From an uncultured Hyphomicrobiales bacterium (GTDB lineage Bacteria; Pseudomonadota; Alphaproteobacteria; Rhizobiales; Aestuariivirgaceae): 5,771 bases of DNA. The stretch spans positions 1-5,771 of the forward strand of contig CAIYXE010000448.1 of NCBI GenBank assembly GCA_903930095.1. The letters run 5' to 3'. A program made the position numbers and the translations under genes. The notes under the pieces are model-generated. The model saw only the letters and a program-made list of their open reading frames with translations. It made no database searches and was not told the DNA's origin. Shown here in pieces: positions 1-5,771 of this stretch (positions are counted from its first letter, which is position 1; the number at the start of each line of letters is the position of its first letter).

Positions 1-209
1 ACCACTGGCTGAGGGTCGAGTGGCTTCCGAAATATGCCCCCGAACTGAACGACATCGAGAATGTCTGGGCCAAGCTCAAGGCTCTCCATCTCGCGCACCT
101 CACATTCGACGGTCGACAGGCTCTTGACTGCGCGATCCACTCCGCAGTCGAGGAACTCAACCTCCGAAAATCAGTAATCCCGTTGGTCAAGCCACGAATC
201 TCTGCTTAG
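1..209 (+). mobile_element. Right-hand part of an IS630-like insertion sequence
   Basis: The mobile element is inferred from the transposase tail; no terminal inverted repeat can be recognised because the other end is off the window. IS630-family elements insert at TA and duplicate it. A TA at 207-208 sits exactly where the transposase stop (TAG) and the transporter stop (TAA on the minus strand) overlap, so it is a candidate element boundary. The true right edge is unproven and could lie further right. Confidence 0.5.
3..209 (+). CDS. IS630-family transposase, C-terminal 68 residues (5' end outside window)
   Basis: This reading frame enters from the left edge and ends at a TAG at 207-209. 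Near its start it carries L-P-K-Y-A-P-E-L-N-D-I-E (local residues 8-19) followed by N-V-W-A-K-L-K. That is the signature around the third catalytic acid of IS630/Tc1-type DDE transposases, where the final Glu of the N-x-I-E motif (E19 here) completes the DDE triad. The rest of the family domain, including both Asp residues, would lie left of the window. I therefore cannot tell whether the gene is complete or a remnant. The C-terminal tail contains no frameshift or internal stop. It is convergent with the transporter gene and overlaps it by 4 nt. The family call is fairly secure from the motif; the subgroup is not determinable. Confidence 0.85.
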   Translation, partial: HWLRVEWLPKYAPELNDIENVWAKLKALHLAHLTFDGRQALDCAIHSAVEELNLRKSVIPLVKPRISA

Positions 210-988
210 AACAGGGCCTTCGAGAGCTCCCAGCTGGCGATGCCGCAGATGAGCAGGCCGACGGCGATCATCAAGGGCTTGCGGGGTGCCACTTTCAGGA
301 GCCAGCCAGCGAAGAAGGCGGCGGGCAGGCCGCCGATGACAAGGCCGGCGATGGCCGTCAGGTGGTCGCCGATGCCGTGAGCTTCCGCCCACACGCCGAA
401 CAGGATGGTCGCCGCGAAGGCGGAAACGACAGCACAGGTGACGACGAACTCCGCCGCGTTGACCGTGCCCACCACATAACGCGGCGGTGCGCCTGCGCCG
501 ATCAGGCTCGAGGTCACCACAGGCCCCCAGCCGCCGCCGCCCATGGCGTCCAGGAAGCCGCCCACCGTTCCCAGCGGCGCGATGAACTTGCCAGGCACCG
601 TCTTGCTGGCCGGGAACATCAGTCCCCGCCAGATGATCACGAGGCCCATGACGCCGAGATAACCGAACACGAAGGGGCGGATGGCGTCCCCCGCCACGTT
701 GACGAGAACCATGGCGCCGAGAATGCCGCCCGCCGAACCCGTGATGCACAGGATGATCAGGATCCGCTTGTCGACGTTGCCGTGCAGGATATGCGACGTG
801 CCTGAGGCGGCGGTGGTGAAGAGTTTTGCCGCGTGCACGCTGGCCGAGGTGTGCGCCGGCGGAACGCCGGTTGCCAGCAGCACCGTAGCGGAAATCACGC
901 CATAGCCCATGCCGAGCGCGCCATCGATCAGCTGGGCAAAGAAGCCAACAGCTACGAAGATCAGAAAATCAGCAAGCCACGGTTCCAT
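206..988 (-). CDS. TauE/SafE (TSUP) family membrane transporter, probable sulfur-anion permease
   Basis: This is a 260-residue, strongly hydrophobic protein of usual length for the TSUP (formerly DUF81) family. I estimate 7-8 membrane segments, roughly at residues 6-40, 76-98, 106-124, 136-162, 178-198, 210-230 and 236-254. The internal duplication typical of the family is visible. Residues 18-44 (A-Q-L-I-D-G-A-L-G-M-G-Y-G, ending G-V-P-P) align with residues 143-169 (G-G-F-L-D-A-M-G-G-G-G-W-G, ending G-A-P-P). Family members export sulfite or sulfoacetate, or import sulfate and other anions. As the last gene of a sulfate-reduction operon it could supply sulfate or relieve excess sulfite; the sequence does not decide direction. 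The ATG directly follows the cysH stop (TGAATG) and has no clear Shine-Dalgarno, which suggests coupled translation. The stop codon overlaps the end of the convergent transposase gene. Confidence 0.88.
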   Translation of the reverse strand: MEPWLADFLIFVAVGFFAQLIDGALGMGYGVISATVLLATGVPPAHTSASVHAAKLFTTAASGTSHILHGNVDKRILIILCITGSAGGILGAMVLVNVAGDAIRPFVFGYLGVMGLVIIWRGLMFPASKTVPGKFIAPLGTVGGFLDAMGGGGWGPVVTSSLIGAGAPPRYVVGTVNAAEFVVTCAVVSAFAATILFGVWAEAHGIGDHLTAIAGLVIGGLPAAFFAGWLLKVAPRKPLMIAVGLLICGIASWELSKALF

Positions 989-1699
989 TCAGTGTCTGGC
1001 GCGTGAGGAGGGCGTCACCGTCTTGCCATTCACCGTCCAGTGAATGCCGCATTCGGACTTGGCCGAGCCCGCCCAGCGGCCCGCGCGCGGGTCAGCAGAG
1101 GAGCCGCCTGGCTTTGTGCAGGGTTCGCAGCCGATTGAGAAATAGCCGATCTCGGTCAGCGGATGGGCGGGGAGGTCATGGGCCTTCATATAGGCGGTGA
1201 TGTCGAGGGCGGAGAAGCCCGCCAGCGGCTCGACCTTCAGCCGTCCGTCGGCAATCGACAGGAAGTCGAGCGTTGCGCGTGCTGCACCATGGTAGCGCTT
1301 GCGGCCCGAAATCGTCACGTCGAAGCCGTCCAGTGCCTTCTGCAGCGGCAGCGTCTTGCGGATGTGGCAGCACTGGTCGGCATTCTGGCCATGCAGCGTG
1401 CCATCAGCGTCCTGAGCCGCAAGATCGGCCGCGCCGGGTGTGATGATGCGCACGCCCGTCAGTCCCAGCCGGTCGATCAGCTTGGCGCGGTAGGAGAGCG
1501 TCTCCCAGAAGTGCTTGCCCGTATCGAGGAAGATCACGGGTGCAGCCTTGTCGGCCTCCGAGACCATGTGCAGCAGCACGGCCGATTCCGCGCCGAAGGA
1601 AGAGACGACCGCCGCGCGCCCCGCAAAGTCACGCAGGATCGGCTCCAGCAGTTGCCTGCCCTCGAGGCCCGCGTAGCTCTCGAAGATGGAGCGGTCCAT
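989..1699 (-). CDS. cysH: Assimilatory APS reductase (adenylyl-sulfate reductase, thioredoxin-type)
   Basis: A 236-residue cytoplasmic enzyme that reduces adenylyl sulfate to sulfite and AMP using thioredoxin or glutaredoxin. The nucleotide-binding loop is V-S-S-F-G-A-E-S at 32-39, followed by L-D-T-G-K-H-F-W-E-T at 58-67 and S-G-R-K-R at 131-135. The redox cysteine lies in E-C-G-I-H (C217). Two cysteine pairs, C110-C111 (Q-C-C-H) and C191/C194 (I-G-C-E-P-C-T), are the ligands of the [4Fe-4S] cluster that separates APS reductases from the cluster-free PAPS reductases of enteric bacteria. The substrate is therefore probably APS, and no APS kinase is required. The gene lies 6 nt after the DUF934 stop and abuts the transporter gene. 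Its own Shine-Dalgarno is weak, in keeping with coupling inside an operon. Full length, with all key residues present. Confidence 0.95.
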   Translation of the reverse strand: MDRSIFESYAGLEGRQLLEPILRDFAGRAAVVSSFGAESAVLLHMVSEADKAAPVIFLDTGKHFWETLSYRAKLIDRLGLTGVRIITPGAADLAAQDADGTLHGQNADQCCHIRKTLPLQKALDGFDVTISGRKRYHGAARATLDFLSIADGRLKVEPLAGFSALDITAYMKAHDLPAHPLTEIGYFSIGCEPCTKPGGSSADPRAGRWAGSAKSECGIHWTVNGKTVTPSSRARH

Positions 1700-1705
1700 G
1701 CGCGT

Positions 1706-2222
1706 TCAGCCTGCGTGCGGCTGTTCGAGCCAGGGTTCGGCGTCGGTGTGGCGCTCGGTCCAGATTTCGGCCTCCGCGCCGCGGCGGAAGAGGCCACGCT
1801 GATAGGCCAGCGACATCTGGCGCGAGGACTTCGCCCACGTCTCGAGCGGGAAGCGCTCGCCGATCTCGAAGGCATCGAAGCCCACCTGCAACATGAACTG
1901 CAGCTGATCGGGCAGCACGTTGCCAATGGCGCGGAGCTCGCCCCTGTAGCCCATCTCGCGCAGCTTCCGCGCGATCGAATAGGCGCGCCCATCGTTGAAG
2001 GCAGGGAAGGGCAGCACGATCACCGAGAGCCGTGGCAGAATGCCTGCCAGCGCCTCTGGCTTGTCGGTATTGCCGAAGCGCACGCCGAGCCGGCCCGTAC
2101 GCGCCGGCAGTGCGTCCCACTCTTTGAGGAGCCGTGCGAAGGGCACGATGATATCGCCTGCTTCCGGCAGTTCGCCATCGGCTTCCGCATGGATCCATGT
2201 GTCGGAGACGAGCACGTTGTTC

Positions 2223-2236
<14 letters not shown>
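1706..2236 (-). CDS. DUF934 family protein associated with sulfite reductase
   Basis: A 176-residue soluble protein with no signal peptide and no membrane segment. The family core spans about residues 75-125: L-P-F-P-A-F-N-D-G-R, then S-I-A-R-K-L-R, G-Y-R-G-E-L-R-A-I-G-N-V-L-P-D-Q, and G-F-D-A-F-E-I. This matches DUF934, which is often annotated as an oxidoreductase or cysteine-biosynthesis protein because it sits beside cysI and cysH in proteobacteria; its reaction is not established. The protein has no cysteine, so it cannot itself hold an Fe-S cluster through Cys ligands. I chose the ATG at 2236 because AAGGAGG lies 6 nt upstream. A longer frame starting at 2284 would add 16 residues unlike the family and extend deeper into cysI. 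The chosen start overlaps the end of cysI by 14 nt. A structural or assembly role for the reductase is inference only. Confidence 0.87.
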
Positions 2237-3878
<1,642 letters not shown>

Positions 3879-3882
3879 GGTT

Positions 3883-4224
3883 TCAAACTCCCTCCGGGGC
3901 GGCGAAGCCCGCGCCCTTGCCCTCAGCCTGCTTGCCGAGGTCCAGCCTCACTGTGGGTCCAAGTGCCCGCATGCGCTCGCGGATATGCGCGGCGCGCACC
4001 CGTCCGCCAATGCGCTCGGCATCGATCAGATAGGCGCCGGTCACGATGGTCTTCTTCTCATCATCCTTGGCGCGCGCCTCGAGGGCGGCAGCCGCCTGTG
4101 GCTCCTGCGCCAGAACGGCGTCGTCGATTGTCTCGCTCCAGTCGCCTGATCGGGTCATGAAGACGGCGATTCCGTCCCTCAGGCGGTTGGCGGTGACGAG
4201 TTGTCCCTTCTCAGGCGTTGTCAT
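3883..4224 (-). CDS. DUF2849 family protein, sulfite-reductase-associated
   Basis: A 113-residue soluble protein matching the small alphaproteobacterial family DUF2849. It shows V-T-A-N-R-L-R-D-G at 10-18, a Trp at 29 (G-D-W-S), Y-L-I-D at 65-68, and the C-terminal block R-E-R-M-R-A-L-G-P-T-V-R at 82-93 followed by D-L-G-K-Q-A-E. The function is unknown. The family is recognised chiefly by this sequence pattern and by its position between cysG and cysI. The protein has no cysteine, no membrane segment and no signal peptide, and is rich in charged residues and Ala. Its ATG overlaps the cysG stop as ATGA, and a good Shine-Dalgarno is not visible, so it is probably translated by re-initiation after cysG. 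A role in siroheme delivery, reductase assembly or electron-donor docking is plausible from context but unproven. Confidence 0.85.
   Translation of the reverse strand: MTTPEKGQLVTANRLRDGIAVFMTRSGDWSETIDDAVLAQEPQAAAALEARAKDDEKKTIVTGAYLIDAERIGGRVRAAHIRERMRALGPTVRLDLGKQAEGKGAGFAAPEGV
3889..3895 (-). promoter_or_regulatory. Shine-Dalgarno of cysI
   Basis: Minus-strand GGAGGGA lies 10 nt before the cysI ATG (3878) and inside the last codons of the DUF2849 gene. The spacing is slightly long but supports independent initiation at cysI as well as coupling. Confidence 0.65.
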
Positions 4225-5243
4225 GATGCAGCTCTCAGAATGTCTTCGCGGATGTCCTCGCGGACGGGAAAGGGGATGACCTCGGCAGGCTTGGGCAGAG
4301 CCACGGCCGGCACCGTCTCGAAGGGGATGCCCTCGGAGGCGACAGATACCGTCTCCTCCAGGGACGCCTCGCTGACCGAGAGCCGCACGACCAGCCGCCC
4401 GGCCCTGGCCTCGGCGATCAGCATGTCGGTGGCGCCGTCATAGAGTTCGCCCTTCACGGGGATGCGCACCGCATCGCGCCGCGCCATTTCGAGAATGGCC
4501 CGGGGAACGCTGTGGTCGTGCACAATCGCGTCCGCCTCATGCAGCTTGCGCTGCGCCTTGATGGTGAGGAGTTCGGGATCCTCCGAGCCGAGGCTGACGA
4601 AGGAGACGCGGCCGCGCGGCGCATGCGCATCACCCGCGAACAGGGCTTCGACGCCCGCAAGGTAGTTGCAGGAATCACCCGCGACGAAGGCTTCGCGCAC
4701 GTCGCCGAAGAAAAAGCGGTACCAGAAGCTGCGCCGCCGGTTGCCCGGCGGCATGGCGGCGGCCACGCGCTCGCGCAGGTCCGAGGCGGCGCGCGCGAGA
4801 TCGCCCAGCGCCTGCGGCAGCATTGCGTCGATCCGGGCGCGCAGGCCCTGGCCCAGAATGGGGGCGGTTCCCTCCGTGCCGATCGCCACCACAACGGGGT
4901 CGCGGTCGACGATCGAGGGCACGATGAAGGTGGAGATATCGGGATTGTCCACGGCATTGACGGGAATGCCCAGTGCCTGCGCATCTGCCGCAACCTTCTC
5001 ATTCAGTGCGGCTTCAGCCGAATAGACCAGCGCCGCGCCCTCGAGGAGCCCCGCCTGATAGGCCCGGGCGATCCAGTTGACGCGCCGCTCGGCGGCCAGC
5101 TCCTCGTGCAGTTCGGGTGCGATCACATTGATGACGGCGCCGGTCTTCAGCAGCAGCCGGATCTTCCGCAACGCTTCCTCGCCGCCGCCCACAACGGTGA
5201 CGGGGCGGTTCTGGAGATCAAAGAAAATGGGAAAATAGCGCAT
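4221..5243 (-). CDS. cysG: Siroheme synthase: precorrin-2 dehydrogenase/ferrochelatase with truncated methyltransferase domain
   Basis: A 340-residue cytoplasmic enzyme. The N-terminal CysG(B) part (about 1-150) oxidises precorrin-2 with NAD+ and inserts iron to give siroheme for CysI. It opens M-R-Y-F-P-I-F-F-D-L, has the dinucleotide motif V-V-G-G-G-E-E-A-L-R-K at 17-27, and keeps the Asp equivalent to E. coli D104 (N-A-V-D, D99). T123 replaces the position of E. coli S128. The dimerisation region follows, with R-R-S-F-W-Y-R-F-F at 170-178. Residues 211-315 resemble the first half of the uroporphyrinogen-III methyltransferase domain (D-P-E-L-L-T-I-K-A at 222-230), but key motifs are eroded and the second half is missing; E. 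coli CysG has 457 residues. Precorrin-2 synthesis is therefore probably done by a separate enzyme. I chose the ATG at 5243 by family N-terminus and GAGG 5 nt upstream; the ATG at 5303 would add 20 atypical residues. Confidence 0.9.
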   Translation of the reverse strand: MRYFPIFFDLQNRPVTVVGGGEEALRKIRLLLKTGAVINVIAPELHEELAAERRVNWIARAYQAGLLEGAALVYSAEAALNEKVAADAQALGIPVNAVDNPDISTFIVPSIVDRDPVVVAIGTEGTAPILGQGLRARIDAMLPQALGDLARAASDLRERVAAAMPPGNRRRSFWYRFFFGDVREAFVAGDSCNYLAGVEALFAGDAHAPRGRVSFVSLGSEDPELLTIKAQRKLHEADAIVHDHSVPRAILEMARRDAVRIPVKGELYDGATDMLIAEARAGRLVVRLSVSEASLEETVSVASEGIPFETVPAVALPKPAEVIPFPVREDIREDILRAAS

Positions 5244-5248
5244 GATGG

Positions 5249-5257
5249 CCTCGCCCT
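5249..5257 (-). promoter_or_regulatory. Shine-Dalgarno region of cysG
   Basis: Minus-strand AGGGCGAGG, with GAGG at 5249-5252, ends 5 nt before the ATG at 5243. It supports the shorter cysG start, which also matches the usual family N-terminus. A TGTTCG half-site (5257-5262) touches its upstream edge. Confidence 0.6.
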
Positions 5258-5313
5258 GTTCGTCCCTACAAACGTTCGGTCTTCCGTACAGCTGGACCGC
5301 CAATCCACGATTT

Positions 5314-5324
5314 CGTTTGAAACG
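5314..5324. repeat. Short palindrome CGTTTGAAACG
   Basis: This is an 11-bp palindrome with 5-bp arms around a central G. It lies inside a wider inverted pair TTTCGT (5311-5316) and ACGAAA (5329-5334). It could be another protein site near the leftward promoter, but a repeat of this length in an AT-richer stretch may arise by chance. Confidence 0.3.
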
Positions 5325-5363
5325 CCATACGAAACCGGGTTATCAGAGTGTCAGCCAGAGTGC

Positions 5364-5380
5364 CGAACATCGGTTGTTCG
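5364..5380. promoter_or_regulatory. Second inverted repeat sharing a half-site
   Basis: The arms are CGAACA (5364-5369) and TGTTCG (5375-5380) around the 5-bp spacer TCGGT. The right arm is also the left arm of the 5375-5392 palindrome, so three alternating half-sites span 5364-5392. This could allow two overlapping binding modes or cooperative binding. Confidence 0.45.
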
Positions 5381-5392
5381 TTTTAACGAACA
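5375..5392. promoter_or_regulatory. Perfect 8-bp inverted repeat, candidate operator
   Basis: The sequence is TGTTCGTT-TT-AACGAACA: two perfect 8-bp arms around a 2-bp centre, ending 25 bp before the regulator ATG. Its symmetry and position fit a dimeric helix-turn-helix binding site that would control the regulator and possibly the cys operon. It is not followed by a T-run, so a terminator is unlikely. The binding protein is inferred, not shown. Confidence 0.6.
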
Positions 5393-5406
5393 CTGGTTCT
5401 AATTAC

Positions 5407-5410
5407 AGGA
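5407..5410 (+). promoter_or_regulatory. Shine-Dalgarno of the XRE regulator gene
   Basis: AGGA lies 7 nt before the ATG at 5418. The spacing is ideal and supports this start for a gene whose 3' end is outside the window. Confidence 0.65.
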
Positions 5411-5417
5411 CGACGAA

Positions 5418-5771
5418 ATGTCAACGCGTCGCGGCAGGAAAGACAACTCCTCACAGGACTTTGATCCGACGCCCAGCCTGGGCAAGACCATCCAGCGTCT
5501 CCGCAAGGCCTACAATATGTCGCTGGGCGATCTGTCGGAACAGTCCGGGGTTGCGAAGTCGATCATCTCCCAGATTGAGCGGAACGAGACGAACCCAACG
5601 CTTTCAACTGTTTACCGCCTGTCACGGGCGCTGGACACGACCATTGACGAGGTGCTGCGCACCGAGGGGCAACCGGTATTCATCGAGCACCAGTTGAAGT
5701 CCGGCGTGCCCATGCTGGAGAGCCAGGACGGGCTCTGCCGCCTCGCCATTGCCGGGCCGCTGAACCTGGTG
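5418..5771 (+). CDS. XRE-family helix-turn-helix transcriptional regulator, N-terminal 118 residues (3' end outside window)
   Basis: The frame is open from the ATG at 5418 to the window edge. After a charged, polar N-terminal extension of about 20 residues comes a Cro/C1-type helix-turn-helix at about 22-80: I-Q-R-L-R-K, then M-S-L-G-D-L-S-E-Q-S-G-V-A-K-S-I-I-S-Q-I-E-R-N, N-P-T-L-S-T-V-Y-R-L and D-E-V-L. The pattern Q-S-G-V-A-K-S-I-I-S-Q-I-E is the DNA-recognition part. Residues 85-118 look like the linker and start of a C-terminal sensor domain, probably the cupin often attached to this type, but too little is present to be sure. The gene is transcribed away from the cys operon across a shared 174-bp control region. 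The likely job, by position, is autoregulation and control of sulfate reduction; the ligand is unknown. No similarity to CysB (LysR family) is visible. Confidence 0.85.
   Translation, partial: MSTRRGRKDNSSQDFDPTPSLGKTIQRLRKAYNMSLGDLSEQSGVAKSIISQIERNETNPTLSTVYRLSRALDTTIDEVLRTEGQPVFIEHQLKSGVPMLESQDGLCRLAIAGPLNLV

Larger units (their letters stand above)
5244..5417. promoter_or_regulatory. Divergent control region between cysG and the XRE regulator
   Basis: This 174-bp intergenic region should hold the promoters of both the six-gene operon (leftward) and the regulator (rightward). It is visibly more AT-rich than the genes, especially at 5310-5405. It holds several TGTTCG/CGAACA half-sites and small palindromes. 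Possible promoter pieces are weak. For the rightward gene, TCTAAT (5398-5403) lies 18 nt after TTGTTC (5374-5379), but it would start transcription almost at the ribosome binding site. Leftward, CTGACA at 5349-5354 (minus) resembles a -35 without a convincing -10. I see no known riboswitch fold or terminator. Confidence 0.6.

Noticed and set aside
4221..4613. Frameshift or sequencing error as cause of the short CysG
   Set aside because: The missing half of the methyltransferase domain is not found in any frame downstream; the DUF2849 gene begins at once, and the internal motifs are themselves altered.
5244..5303. Longer cysG start at 5303 adding 20 residues
   Set aside because: The added residues do not resemble the family N-terminus, which begins at M-R-Y-F-P; the internal ATG at 5243 has a fitting Shine-Dalgarno, and the extension would be encoded by the control region.
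5344..5362. Direct repeat CAGAGTG (5344-5350 and 5356-5362)
   Set aside because: Two 7-bp copies 12 bp apart in the control region are too short to support a function alone and are not symmetrical with the TGTTCG sites.
5375..5392. Intrinsic terminator read from the TGTTCGTT/AACGAACA hairpin
   Set aside because: The stem is AT-rich with a very small loop and no T-run follows on either strand; its place between divergent genes fits an operator better.
4512..5402. Plus-strand frame opposite cysG running into the control region
   Set aside because: It is antisense to conserved CysG motifs, has no recognisable domain, and its end crosses the candidate operators.
5244..5417. Riboswitch (SAM-II or cobalamin type) ahead of cysG
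   Set aside because: I could not find the conserved elements of either class, and the available leader is short and occupied by protein-type palindromes.

Overview
This window is GC-rich and looks alphaproteobacterial. The main reason is the gene set: cysG, a DUF2849 gene, a one-piece siroheme sulfite reductase, a DUF934 gene and a [4Fe-4S] APS reductase in a row. From general knowledge this arrangement is typical of Hyphomicrobiales (Rhizobiales) and related groups. I cannot name a genus.

Layout, left to right. Positions 3-209 (+) hold the last 68 codons of an IS630-type DDE transposase whose start lies outside the window. It meets the 3' end of the cys operon tail to tail, and the two stop codons overlap. 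Positions 206-5243 (-) hold one tightly packed six-gene operon, transcribed right to left: cysG (siroheme synthase with a cut-down methyltransferase domain), DUF2849, cysI (sulfite/nitrite reductase), DUF934, cysH (APS reductase) and a TauE/SafE-type membrane transporter. Every junction is an overlap, a direct abutment or a gap of at most 6 nt, so the genes are probably co-transcribed and translationally coupled. Positions 5244-5417 are a divergent control region with clustered TGTTCG/CGAACA half-sites. Positions 5418-5771 (+) begin an XRE-type helix-turn-helix regulator that runs off the window.

Together the operon covers the reductive end of assimilatory sulfate reduction. CysH reduces APS to sulfite and CysI reduces sulfite to sulfide. 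CysG oxidises precorrin-2 and inserts iron to make the siroheme that CysI needs. The TauE/SafE protein probably moves sulfate, sulfite or another sulfur anion across the inner membrane. DUF2849 and DUF934 have no established biochemical role but travel with this reductase. No ATP sulfurylase (cysD/cysN), cysJ flavoprotein or complete uroporphyrinogen-III methyltransferase is present, so these must come from elsewhere or be replaced.

The points most worth a second look are the truncated and motif-eroded methyltransferase half of CysG, the half-site cluster between cysG and the divergent regulator, the two cysteine-free DUF proteins around a reductase with no visible electron donor, and the IS630 end that shares a TA dinucleotide with the transporter stop codon. 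Most of the window is otherwise recognisable metabolism. I saw no CRISPR array, tRNA, rRNA, phage gene or defence gene.
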